DNA of 50,301 nt from Nitrospirota bacterium (GTDB lineage: Bacteria > Nitrospirota > Nitrospiria > JACQBZ01). The notes under the pieces were generated by a model. It was not told the origin of the DNA, did no database searches, and saw only the letters and a program-made list of their open reading frames with translations. This document shows, piece by piece, positions 19,166-27,038 of this stretch. The stretch spans positions 1 to 50,301 of the forward strand of contig JACQBZ010000069.1 in NCBI GenBank assembly GCA_016194285.1, in the 5' to 3' direction. Made by a program: the position numbers and the translations under genes. How positions within the stretch are numbered: position 1 is the first letter of the stretch; the number at the start of each line of letters is the position of its first letter.

Positions 19166-20275
19166 CTACCCTTTGATCCCCTTCAATTCCAAAATCTTTC
19201 GGTAGACCGACTCCGTGGCCGCGACCATCGCCTCGGCCGAGAACTTTTCAAGCATCCGGCTACGGCCGGCCTGACCCATCCTTCTCCGCTCATCCGGCCG
19301 GTTGATCAGTTCAATCAACGCTCCGGCCAGCGCCGGCGGATCGCGCGGGGAGACGAGAAGCCCGTTGACGCCGTCCTCGACCATCTCCGGGATCCCGCCC
19401 ACCCGTGTCGCGACGACTGGACGGGCCATCGCCATCGCGTCGAGCAGGGAAGTGCCGAGACCCTCCAGATGCGAGGACAGAACGACGATATCCATCGCCG
19501 CCAGCAGCCTCGGGATATCTTGCCGGAAACCGGTTAATAAAACGTGCCTCTCCAGCTTGAGTTCCTTGATCTGCAGCTCGATCGCGGGCCGCAGCTCCCC
19601 GTCGCCAACCAAAAGAAACCGGACATCCGGGACGGCGGCCGCCACTCGAACCGCGGCCTCGATCAAATAGCGGTGACCTTTGTGTTCGGCAAAATGGGCC
19701 ACGCATCCGATCACGGGAGATCGATCCGGAATTCCGAATTCTCTCCGGGCCTCGCCCGCGGGAAAACCGGGATCAAACGGCCGCGGGTCGATCCCGCTAC
19801 GAATCACCGCGATGCGGTTCGGATCCAGACCGTCCTCGATCAGGACCTTTCGCACGCCCTCCGAGATCGCCACGATGCGGTCTACACCCCACTGGTATTT
19901 CAACTTCCGGAGGGGATTGGAGCGCACCGAGAAATCCACGCGCCGCGAGATGATCCGGACCGGTACTCCGGCCAGACGCGCGGCCCATCCCCCCAAGGTG
20001 CAGGCGTGGGAGGTATGCATATGGATTACCTGAACCCGCTCTCGTTTCAAAAGACGCGCGAGCGTCCGCACGGCAGACAGACTCCATTCGGACGGCATCG
20101 CGACGGCCTCGGTCTTCAACCCTTTCTCGGCCGCCCTCGAAAGCAGCGGACTGCCCGGCGGACCCACCACGATACAGACATGGCCTCGTCGCGCCAGTCC
20201 CTCGGCCAGGTGGAGAAGCTGGGCCTCGCCGCCTCGCCAGGTGCGTTCGGTATCGAGATGTAAGATGCGCAACAT
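19166..20275 (-). CDS. GT4-family glycosyltransferase
   Basis: This 369-aa GT-B transferase starts LRILHLDTERTWRGGEAQLLHLAEGL, the WaaG-like acceptor-side motif. Next comes VIHMHTSHACTLGGW. The donor domain has VIGCVAHFAEHKGHRYLIEA and SSHLEGLGTSLLDAMAMARPVV, with the E-x7-D variant of the nucleotide-sugar motif. The ATG is at 20273-20275, and a palindromic repeat ends just 10 bp upstream, leaving little room for a normal ribosome site. It probably adds an outer-core sugar after WaaC/WaaF. Confidence 0.86.
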   Translation of the reverse strand: MLRILHLDTERTWRGGEAQLLHLAEGLARRGHVCIVVGPPGSPLLSRAAEKGLKTEAVAMPSEWSLSAVRTLARLLKRERVQVIHMHTSHACTLGGWAARLAGVPVRIISRRVDFSVRSNPLRKLKYQWGVDRIVAISEGVRKVLIEDGLDPNRIAVIRSGIDPRPFDPGFPAGEARREFGIPDRSPVIGCVAHFAEHKGHRYLIEAAVRVAAAVPDVRFLLVGDGELRPAIELQIKELKLERHVLLTGFRQDIPRLLAAMDIVVLSSHLEGLGTSLLDAMAMARPVVATRVGGIPEMVEDGVNGLLVSPRDPPALAGALIELINRPDERRRMGQAGRSRMLEKFSAEAMVAATESVYRKILELKGIKG

Positions 20276-20284
20276 AAATCATCC

Positions 20285-20338
20285 GTAGGGGCAGGATGCA
20301 TCCTGCCCAGATCAGGGCGCCATGCATGGCGCCCCTAC
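20285..20338. repeat. Bipartite palindromic GTAGGGGC repeat, copy 2
   Basis: The 54-bp element has the same architecture as copy 1. Ends are GTAGGGGC and GCCCCTAC. The two internal 20-bp perfect palindromes are GGGCAGGATGCATCCTGCCC and GGGCGCCATGCATGGCGCCC, with a 6-bp spacer. It fills the gap between waaC and the GT4 gene and supplies the TAG stop (20335-20337) of waaC. Stem sequences differ completely from copy 1 while pairing is kept. Confidence 0.88.
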
Positions 20339-21369
20339 AATTCCAATTGCTTCTTTGCGGCCTCGACCACGGCCTCAACCGCGATCGCTTTCATCCAATG
20401 ATCCCCGATCTCCTTCTTCTGCCAGTGCGTTGCCGGGGGAATCGGCGATCGGACGATCGTGTGGCCATGGCCGTAGGGTCCATTGCGCGCCGGATCCGAT
20501 GGGCCGAACAAAGAGACCGTCGGAACGCCTAGGGCCGCGGCAATATGAAGCGGTCCCGTATCTCCGGTAACGAGCAGCCGGCAACGCTTTATCAGGGCCA
20601 TTAGTTCTTTAAGACTCGTCTCCGGGGCGATCACGGCCTTCTCGCTCATCGATCGGGTGATGCGATCCGCCAATGGACGCTCGCCGGGTCCCCATAAAAT
20701 CAGAATTCGAACCCCACGCTCCTTCACCAACCGGTCCGCAACCTGCGCGTACCGCTCCGGCATCCATCGCTTGCTCGGCCAACTGGCTCCGGGATTGACC
20801 GCGACGACCTCATCGTGTTTCACCCCGGTTCGGCTGAATCCCTCCTGCGTCCAAAACCGGCCGACTCGGTCTTCGTCCTGCGAACGCCACCCCAGCGGAA
20901 ACCGAACCACCCATTGCGTCTCTTGAATGCCGAGCGGCTCGAGCAGGCAGAGATATTTTTCGACCGCATGCCGATGTCGGACGGCGGGCCGGATTCGGCG
21001 ATTCAGAAAGAGAAAATTCCCTTCACGGAGTTTTTTGAATCCGCTCCGGAGAGACGCCCCGCTGGCGTAAGCGATCACGCCGCTTTTGAACAGGTTGTGG
21101 GGATCGAGGGCCGTGTCAAACCGTTTTTCTCTGAGCGCTCGAAGCCACTGCCGGAAATAGATAAGACCCGACGCTCCGCGAAGCTTTTTCCGATCCAGCG
21201 GGATCAATTCGCTCAGGGCCGGATTCCCCTCCAAAATCGGGGCGGCCGTCTCCTCCACGGCCCAGCCGATATGCGCCTGCGGGAAACAATGCCGCAACGT
21301 CTCAAGCACCGGAAGGGTGTGAATCACATCGCCGACCGCGCCTAATTTAATAATAAGAATTCTTTCCAT
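20335..21369 (-). CDS. waaC: Lipopolysaccharide heptosyltransferase I (GT9)
   Basis: This 344-aa inverting transferase would add the first L,D-heptose to Kdo of the inner core, using ADP-heptose. It starts RILIIKLGAVGDVIHTLPVL with the conserved GAVGD acceptor/base region. The donor domain has VAVNPGASWPSKRWMPERYAQ and LLVTGDTGPLHIAAALGVPTVSLFGPSDP, the ADP-heptose-binding GT9 signature. Assignment as WaaC rather than WaaF rests on KLGAVGD and the lack of the C-terminal cysteines. It is flanked by two palindromic repeats, and its TAG stop lies in one of them. Confidence 0.85.
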   Translation of the reverse strand: MERILIIKLGAVGDVIHTLPVLETLRHCFPQAHIGWAVEETAAPILEGNPALSELIPLDRKKLRGASGLIYFRQWLRALREKRFDTALDPHNLFKSGVIAYASGASLRSGFKKLREGNFLFLNRRIRPAVRHRHAVEKYLCLLEPLGIQETQWVVRFPLGWRSQDEDRVGRFWTQEGFSRTGVKHDEVVAVNPGASWPSKRWMPERYAQVADRLVKERGVRILILWGPGERPLADRITRSMSEKAVIAPETSLKELMALIKRCRLLVTGDTGPLHIAAALGVPTVSLFGPSDPARNGPYGHGHTIVRSPIPPATHWQKKEIGDHWMKAIAVEAVVEAAKKQLEL

Positions 21370-21373
21370 CGCT

Positions 21374-21444
21374 GTAGGGGCGGACCTGCGTGTCCGCCCT
21401 CATATCTCCGGGTGCAATGGGCAGCCACATAGGGCTGCCCCTAC
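21374..21444. repeat. Bipartite palindromic GTAGGGGC repeat, copy 3
   Basis: The 71-bp element has ends GTAGGGGC and GCCCCTAC. It holds two hairpins (GGGCGGAC-CTGCGT-GTCCGCCC and GGGCAGCC-ACATAG-GGCTGCCC) separated by 19 bp. It fills the gap between waaF and waaC and supplies the TAG stop (21441-21443) of waaF. Confidence 0.85.
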
Positions 21445-22508
21445 AATCCCTGTGGCGGTGCTTGTATCATTCTCTCGACCGCCGTCATCACCTGTTCTGG
21501 CGTGATCAGCTTCATGCAGTTGAAATGGCCCAGCGGACATTCCGAATAGCCGTGCTTTCCGCATGGACGGCAACCCAGAGAACGTTCCACCACTTCGGCC
21601 CGATCCGTGAACGGCCCGTAGCCGAGGCTTAAGGTCGTCGAACCGAAAATGGCGACGACCGGAATATTCTGCGCCACGCCAACATGCATCGCACCGTTGT
21701 CGTTCGTGATCAAAAGCTCGCAGCGCTTCAAGACGGCCGCGAATTGCCGCAGTGTCGTTTTTCCGGAAAGATCGACCGGTTTCTCCCGGCACCGTTTCAA
21801 AATCTCATCCACGACCGGTCGGTCGTCATGAGAGCCCAGGAGAACCACCTTCCGTTTGTTCTGAACGATCAGGCCGTCAATCACGGCCGCGAAGCCATCC
21901 GGGGCCCAGCGCTTGGTCGCCCAAACCGATCCGGGAGCGATCGCAATCACCCGATCGTTCGGATGGATGCCGTGCTCGGCGAGATAGCGACTCGCCCATT
22001 CCGGATCCTCGGTGTCCGACGAGACCCAAAGTTTTTCGGTCGGGACGGCTCGATCCAAGGAGCGATCGGGTGTGAGAGGGCCTAAGAGCTGAAGGTTTCG
22101 ACAGACTTCATGGCGCGATGGATCCCGCCAGACGCGTCGGGAATAAAGCAAACAGCCCAGTGACTGAACAAATCCGATCCGCATCGGTATGCCGGCCGCG
22201 AAGGCCAGCAGCGCCGATCGGAAGGACCGATGCGGAAGCAGACAGCAATCGAACCGTTTTTCGTCCAACAACCGCACGATCAATCGAATGCCCCGAAGAC
22301 CCCGATCCCGGCCTTTTTTGTCGTAGACCAGGACCTCGTCCAGCCCGGAATGGCCGGAGAGAATTTCCCGCGTGCCGGGAATAACGAGGACGGCCAGATA
22401 GGCAGCGGGGAACCGATCACGAAGGGCCTGAAGAAGTGGCGTGGTCAACACCACATCCCCGAGAAAAGCGGTCTGGATCACGAGGATTCTTTTTGGTTCA
22501 GTTCCCAT
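21441..22508 (-). CDS. waaF: Lipopolysaccharide heptosyltransferase II (GT9)
   Basis: This 355-aa inverting transferase would add the second heptose. It starts RILVIQTAFLGDVVLTTPLL, typical of WaaF. The donor domain has IAIAPGSVWATKRWAPDGFA and TNDNGAMHVGVAQNIPVVAIFG. The C-terminal cysteine-rich stretch CRPCGKHGYSECPLGHFNCM is characteristic of this subgroup. The ATG at 22506-22508 is set by homology and overlaps the upstream GT2 gene by 31 bp. The longer open frame upstream is a shadow of GT2. The stop is formed by repeat copy 3. Confidence 0.87.
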   Translation of the reverse strand: MGTEPKRILVIQTAFLGDVVLTTPLLQALRDRFPAAYLAVLVIPGTREILSGHSGLDEVLVYDKKGRDRGLRGIRLIVRLLDEKRFDCCLLPHRSFRSALLAFAAGIPMRIGFVQSLGCLLYSRRVWRDPSRHEVCRNLQLLGPLTPDRSLDRAVPTEKLWVSSDTEDPEWASRYLAEHGIHPNDRVIAIAPGSVWATKRWAPDGFAAVIDGLIVQNKRKVVLLGSHDDRPVVDEILKRCREKPVDLSGKTTLRQFAAVLKRCELLITNDNGAMHVGVAQNIPVVAIFGSTTLSLGYGPFTDRAEVVERSLGCRPCGKHGYSECPLGHFNCMKLITPEQVMTAVERMIQAPPQGL

Positions 22509-23239
22509 AACTTGGCATACTTGGTGAAGACGCTGAAGGCCGCCAGCAGACAGAGCACCAGGCCGTGCAGACCGTCCAGGAAACCCCGTTGAAAAATATA
22601 CATGCGCAGAAACCGGAAGGCCGGATGCAGCAGGAGGTGATACCACCGGGCCCGCTTTCCCTGCTTCTGCAACTCCAACGCTCCCCAATCCGTATAACGC
22701 TGGAATTTGGCGAAGTACTGTTTGAAATCCCGGTAGGTATAATGAATAAGCGGCGATTCCAGATCCCCCGTCTTTCCCTGAATCACGACATCCGCGTGGA
22801 CCTCCTTCTCCTCGTATCGGCCCTTGTGACGGTTGAAGAGCCGCAGCACCCGATCGTTCTGCCAGCCGCAATACCGGATCGGTTTCCCCCAGAAATAGGT
22901 CTGGCGCCGGATCCGATAGCCGTCGCAGGGGGGCCCGCCCTCGATCCTCAGCACCCGCCGGATCTCTTCTCGGAGGGCGTCGGTCACCCGCTCATCGGCG
23001 TCCACAATCAGGACCCAGTCATGCCGGGCCTGCGGAATCGTCCAGTTTTTCTGTGCGGCGGAATTGACATACTCGTGCTGGAGAATCCGGTCTGTGTAAC
23101 GACGGGCGATTGAAAGCGTGCCGTCGCGGCTGAAGGAATCCACCACAAGGATCTCTTCGGCCCAGGTCAATCCCCGAAGACAGTCCTCCAGATTTTGTTC
23201 TTCATTAAAAACGGGAACGATCGCGGTCAGTTTTTGCAT
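22478..23239 (-). CDS. GT2-family glycosyltransferase (WaaE/KdtX-like)
   Basis: This 253-aa GT-A-fold enzyme starts LTAIVPVFNEEQNLEDCLRGL with the nucleotide-binding strand. EILVVDSFSRDGT and WVLIVDADERV give the D-x-D metal site. YFWGKPIRYCGWQNDRVLRLF and the C-terminal FRFLRMYIFQRGFLDG match the WaaE/KdtX group, which adds glucose to core heptose I. The C-terminal hydrophobic stretch may anchor it to the membrane. It sits 6 bp after the ICMT-like gene and directly before waaF. Confidence 0.83.
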   Translation of the reverse strand: MQKLTAIVPVFNEEQNLEDCLRGLTWAEEILVVDSFSRDGTLSIARRYTDRILQHEYVNSAAQKNWTIPQARHDWVLIVDADERVTDALREEIRRVLRIEGGPPCDGYRIRRQTYFWGKPIRYCGWQNDRVLRLFNRHKGRYEEKEVHADVVIQGKTGDLESPLIHYTYRDFKQYFAKFQRYTDWGALELQKQGKRARWYHLLLHPAFRFLRMYIFQRGFLDGLHGLVLCLLAAFSVFTKYAKLWELNQKESS

Positions 23240-23245
23240 AAACGA

Positions 23246-23788
23246 TCACGGAGTTGCCCACATCTTGATGATGAGTATCGCCACGCCTCCGGCGATGCCC
23301 GCCCACGCCTGGTACTCCCGGTGTTTCCAGACCAAGGCCCAATCAAACCCGCCGGCATCATAGGGCGACCGGGTCCATCGCGGGAGAAATCGGGGCACCG
23401 TTCTGACGTACTCCTCAAAGCGGGACCCAAAGACCTGGACGAGATATCCCTCCTCGGAACGGATTACGCTCCAATACACCAGACCAAAAGCAACCAGGAA
23501 AACGACCAGAACCCAAACGCTGTTTCCCATCACCACGAATCCCATCCCGATTCCGAAGCTGCCCAAATAGAGAGGGTTTCGGGTGTAGGCATAGGGACCG
23601 TCGGTGGCCAGCGCCTTGTTCTTGCGGATGTAACCGGACGACCAGGTCCGGATCGCTTCGCCCAGCAGCACAAAAGGCAGGCCGGCCAAGAGAGAGAGCA
23701 CGGTGGGTCTGGAAAGATAAATCAGGAGAACCCCGATTGCGCCGCTGAGGAAAATCCGGTGTCGCCGGACAACTTCGAAAACGTTCAC
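23246..23788 (-). CDS. Isoprenylcysteine carboxyl methyltransferase family membrane protein
   Basis: The 180-aa protein has four to five hydrophobic segments and the family block RTWSSGYIRKNKALATDGPYAYTRNPLYLGSF spread over residues about 47-80. RNPLY and the late RSEEGYLVQVFG/FEEYVRTVPRFLP match ICMT/PEMT-like integral membrane methyltransferases. The bacterial substrate is unknown; an isoprenoid or lipid is possible. The GTG start has GAGGAGG upstream. Its place inside the LPS operon is unusual and suggests a lipid-linked role. Confidence 0.8.
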   Translation of the reverse strand: MNVFEVVRRHRIFLSGAIGVLLIYLSRPTVLSLLAGLPFVLLGEAIRTWSSGYIRKNKALATDGPYAYTRNPLYLGSFGIGMGFVVMGNSVWVLVVFLVAFGLVYWSVIRSEEGYLVQVFGSRFEEYVRTVPRFLPRWTRSPYDAGGFDWALVWKHREYQAWAGIAGGVAILIIKMWATP

Positions 23789-23802
23789 GACCTCCTCGGC
23801 AC

Positions 23803-23970
23803 CTATATTTTAATCGCTTCTTCGATCAACATCACCGGAATATCTTCTTTGATCGGGTACATCAGACGGCAGGCGCTGCAGATCAATCCGTCGCCTTTCT
23901 CATTGAGCCGGATATCGCCCTTGCACTTGGGGCAGGCCAGTATTTCAAGAAGCTCTTTGTCGATCCCCAT
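23803..23970 (-). CDS. Trm112-like small zinc-ribbon protein
   Basis: This 55-aa protein has CPKC (residues 13-16) and CSAC (31-34), which would bind one zinc, inside the family pattern LLEILACPKCKGDI and GLICSACRLMYPI...IPVML. Such proteins commonly lie next to kdsB or lpxK in LPS operons, and Trm112 itself activates methyltransferases. The ATG at 23968-23970 is preferred over one five codons earlier because GGAGGAAAAC precedes it. The ICMT-like gene follows after 14 bp. Confidence 0.88.
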   Translation of the reverse strand: MGIDKELLEILACPKCKGDIRLNEKGDGLICSACRLMYPIKEDIPVMLIEEAIKI

Positions 23971-23984
23971 GGTTTTCCTCCACA

Positions 23985-24482
23985 TTAAATACCATTCATC
24001 TGAGAGTGTTTCACCTGCTGGATGATCTCACGGGTGGAGCGCACCTTCGGTCCGCCGACGATCGCCACGCGTCCTCCGTAGGATTTCACAACGGCCCGCT
24101 CCGGGACCGTGTCGGTCGTATAATCGCCGCCCTTTGCATGCACGTCCGGACGAATCGTCCGCAACAGCCGTTTCACGTCGCGCTCCCGGAAAATAATCAC
24201 ATAGTCCGTACAGGCCAAGCCCGCGACCAGTTCGGCGCGCGCCGCCTCCGGCATCAGCGGCCGGCCCCTTCCTTTGAGACGGCGGACCGACCGGTCTCCG
24301 TTGATCCCCACGATCAGGACATCCCCCAAGAACTTGGCCCCGCTCAGATAACGAACGTGACCCACATGCAGAAGATCAAAACAACCGTTGGCCAAAACGA
24401 TCTTTTTCCCCCGTCTTCTCAGCTTCTCAACGACCGCCGTCAATCCCTTCAAGGTCTTTAATTTCCTCCGATAGGAAGTCAT
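23985..24482 (-). CDS. rfaE2: D-glycero-beta-D-manno-heptose 1-phosphate adenylyltransferase
   Basis: This 165-aa cytidylyltransferase-fold enzyme activates heptose-1-phosphate with ATP to ADP-heptose. It has [18 protein letters not shown] with the HxGH nucleotide site, LIVGINGD, and [13 protein letters not shown] near the end. It corresponds to the C-terminal half of E. coli HldE. The separate kinase half (rfaE1) is 3 bp upstream, so the bifunctional enzyme is split here. Confidence 0.92.
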   Translation of the reverse strand: MTSYRRKLKTLKGLTAVVEKLRRRGKKIVLANGCFDLLHVGHVRYLSGAKFLGDVLIVGINGDRSVRRLKGRGRPLMPEAARAELVAGLACTDYVIIFRERDVKRLLRTIRPDVHAKGGDYTTDTVPERAVVKSYGGRVAIVGGPKVRSTREIIQQVKHSQMNGI

Positions 24483-24485
24483 CGC

Positions 24486-25493
24486 TCAGGACGGTTTCCG
24501 CAAGGCCGACTCCAGTTCTTCCCGACCGACCGTCGCCGTTCCTCGTTTCATTACGACGAGGCCCCCCCCGACGTCGGCTAATTGGGCCGCCTCCAACAGC
24601 GTCGCCCCGCTGGCCAGCGCCAGGGTGAAGATCACGATCACCGTATCCCCCGCGCCCGTCACATCCGCAATCTCGTCCGTACCGTAGATCGGAATAAATT
24701 CGGCCTTTCCGCCGGGCTCGATTAACGCCATTCCTTTGCTGCCCCGCGTGATCAAAACGGCCCGGCTCTGAACCCGGTCCAGGATCCGTTCCCCGGCCAC
24801 CCGCACCGCTTCTTCATCGTCTTCCAGCCGGATGCCCAGCGCCTCCTCCACTTCCGGCTCGTTCGGGGTCACCGCGGTCACCCCCCGAAACGACAGCATC
24901 CGGTATCGGGAATCGACGACGACAAGGCACGAATCCCGCTTCGCAATCTGATTGACTTTTTCGATCACGCGGGGAGACAGGACGCCGTATTGATAGTCCG
25001 AGATCACCAAGGCATCCATCTGCGGGGTTTCCTCATCCAAAGCCCTCAGAAAGATCGCTTCGCTCCGTTCGGATACCCGATCAAACTCTCCCCGGTCAAT
25101 CCGGACCACCTGCTGCTGCGATGTATGCTGATGCTGGCCACCGGCCATAATCCTCGTCTTGGTGGTGGTGACGTGGTCGCGTTGGACGCGAAGCAAGGCG
25201 GTGTCGATCCCCCGCCGTTTGAGCTGACGCGTCACTTCCCGTCCGGTCTCGTCATCGCCGATGACCCCCATCGGGACCACGGTGGCGCCGAGAGCGGCCA
25301 GATTGTTCGTCGCATTTCCGGCCCCTCCGAGAATGACCTGCCTCGAGAGGTAGTGCAAAATCAGGACCGGCGCCTCCCGGGAAATCCGCGAGGTCTTGCC
25401 CAGAATATACTCGTCGGCGACAAAATCGCCCAAGACCATAATCTTTTTACCCGCGAATCGTTGGACGATCTTTCTCAGGCGCCGCGTATCCAT
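24486..25493 (-). CDS. rfaE1: D-glycero-beta-D-manno-heptose-7-phosphate kinase
   Basis: This 335-aa PfkB-family kinase phosphorylates heptose-7-phosphate at C1. It has MVLGDFVADEYILG near the N-terminus, LGGAGNATNNLAALG with the sugar-binding glycine pair, VTPNEPEVEEALG, and the catalytic ITRGSKGM...VTGAGDT block where the aspartate of GAGDT is the base. The ATG at 25491-25493 is chosen with GAGGAAT upstream; a TTG one codon earlier is less likely. It precedes rfaE2 by 3 bp. Confidence 0.92.
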   Translation of the reverse strand: MDTRRLRKIVQRFAGKKIMVLGDFVADEYILGKTSRISREAPVLILHYLSRQVILGGAGNATNNLAALGATVVPMGVIGDDETGREVTRQLKRRGIDTALLRVQRDHVTTTKTRIMAGGQHQHTSQQQVVRIDRGEFDRVSERSEAIFLRALDEETPQMDALVISDYQYGVLSPRVIEKVNQIAKRDSCLVVVDSRYRMLSFRGVTAVTPNEPEVEEALGIRLEDDEEAVRVAGERILDRVQSRAVLITRGSKGMALIEPGGKAEFIPIYGTDEIADVTGAGDTVIVIFTLALASGATLLEAAQLADVGGGLVVMKRGTATVGREELESALRKPS

Positions 25494-25517
25494 CAAAGGG
25501 ATTCCTCTTCAGGGTTT

Positions 25518-27038
25518 TTAGGAGTCCGTGCCGGTTCGGGGATCATCGCCCTCGGTCGTCTCACGCTGAGACACGATCCATTCCACGGCCTTTTCCAAGT
25601 CGGGAACGATCTTGTCCGGTCGCGGTCCGTTATCGCCGGTCCGTCCGAGCTCCTCCGGCCCGTATCCCGTCAGGACCAATATCCCTTTCGCGCCGACCCG
25701 ATGCGCCATTTCCATATCGGTGATTTTATCTCCCACCACAAAGGAGCGGCGAAGTTGGATCGGCCAATTGGAAGCGGCCTGATACAACATGCCCGGCTCG
25801 GGCTTCCGGCAGCCGCAGGGCTGCGTGTAGGCCCCGGTTCCCTGCGTGGGATGATGCGGACAATAATAGATTCCGTCCAGCTCGGCCCCCTCGGCCTTGA
25901 GGAGATCCACCAGTCGCGCGTTGACTCGACGAACGTGTTCTTCCGAATAGTAACCCCGGGCCACACCGGACTGGTTCGTCACCACGAAGACCTTGATCCC
26001 GCAGCGGTTGAGCCGTCGGATGGCCCGAGCCGAATTCGGCAGCAGTTGCAGATGGTCCACGTTATGGATGTAGCCCACCTCCAGACTGATGGTACCATCT
26101 CGGTCCAGAAAAACGGCTTCGGTCCCGACCGTCGGCTGCTTTCTCCATCGGTCATGCATCCAGAGCCACTGCTCCGGATGCTGTCGAACCGCTTCCTCGA
26201 CCGCGCGAGTCATGATCTGAGTGTTGATCCACACATCGTGTTCACGATTTCCGGTCTTGATCAGCGACAACGCCTTCCCATAAACGAGACGGTGACCGCC
26301 CTCCGCCTCCCGATGCATAAAGATTGGAATCACCGGGGCCCCGGTCTTGATTGCCATCAGAGCGACAACCTTGTGAGTATAGGCCAGCCGTCCGAAAAAA
26401 TCAACATACACGCCGCGGTTTCCGACGACGCTCTGATCGATCAGGAAAGCGACCGCTTTTTTCTGATGAAGCGCGGATAAAATCTGTCGCACGGAAGAAG
26501 GGTCCTTGCTGTTGATGACGGTGGCCCCGAACCGCCCCCGCTGCCGGTTGATCATGCGATTGAGCCAGGGGTTGTCCAATACACGGGCCACGACATGGGT
26601 CGGGACACCCGAAGCGGAATTGACCAGATTCATCAGCTCCCAGTTCCCATAATGGGATGCCAGGAAGATGACCCCCCGCCCCTGCCGGAACGCCTCTTCC
26701 ACATGAGAGCGGCCCACAATCCGAACGCCTCGGAGAATCGCCGACCCATCCTGATCCATCGCGCCCAGAAGCTCCATCAAACTCTTGCCCAAAGATCGGT
26801 AAGCCGCACGCGCGGCCGTCGTAGGATCGAAATCGGTCGCCCCGAACGCAAGACGCAGGTTGTCAAGGGTAATCCGGCGGCGCCGGGAAATCAGAAGGTA
26901 GGCCGCTTCGCCCAGAAGCGATCCAAGGGCCGGAGCCCAGGACCGGGGCAGGAGGCGATAGAAGCCGTAGAGCGCCATCACCAGACCGTATTCCAGTCGG
27001 TAGCGCCAGGGATGATCTTCCCGTTTTGCCGCTTTCAC
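25518..27038 (-). CDS. Fusion: LpxL-like lipid A acyltransferase + heptose-1,7-bisphosphate phosphatase (GmhB)
   Basis: A 506-aa protein with two enzymes. Residues 1 to about 302 match lauroyl/myristoyl acyltransferases of the LpxL/HtrB type, with the HX4E active site SHYGNWEL (H129) and DQSVVGNRGVYVDFFG. Residues about 305-490 match the HAD phosphatase GmhB. FLDRDGT (D312, D314) is the nucleophile motif, VTNQSGVARG is motif II, and the zinc loop runs from CPHH to PCGCRKP. The GTG at 27036-27038 overlaps the TGA of waaA/lpxK (GTGA), which fixes the start. Fusion joins the last lipid A acylation step to ADP-heptose synthesis, whose other genes (rfaE1, rfaE2) follow. Confidence 0.88.
   Translation of the reverse strand: MKAAKREDHPWRYRLEYGLVMALYGFYRLLPRSWAPALGSLLGEAAYLLISRRRRITLDNLRLAFGATDFDPTTAARAAYRSLGKSLMELLGAMDQDGSAILRGVRIVGRSHVEEAFRQGRGVIFLASHYGNWELMNLVNSASGVPTHVVARVLDNPWLNRMINRQRGRFGATVINSKDPSSVRQILSALHQKKAVAFLIDQSVVGNRGVYVDFFGRLAYTHKVVALMAIKTGAPVIPIFMHREAEGGHRLVYGKALSLIKTGNREHDVWINTQIMTRAVEEAVRQHPEQWLWMHDRWRKQPTVGTEAVFLDRDGTISLEVGYIHNVDHLQLLPNSARAIRRLNRCGIKVFVVTNQSGVARGYYSEEHVRRVNARLVDLLKAEGAELDGIYYCPHHPTQGTGAYTQPCGCRKPEPGMLYQAASNWPIQLRRSFVVGDKITDMEMAHRVGAKGILVLTGYGPEELGRTGDNGPRPDKIVPDLEKAVEWIVSQRETTEGDDPRTGTDS

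Noticed and set aside
20285-21444. Intrinsic terminators between waaF, waaC and the GT4 gene
   Set aside because: The hairpins are the GTAGGGGC repeats and lack a T-run. Genes continue on the same strand, so I call them repeats, not terminators.
24990-26480. 496-codon open frame on the plus strand
   Set aside because: It is antisense to rfaE1 and the LpxL-GmhB gene, with no domain motifs or ribosome site.
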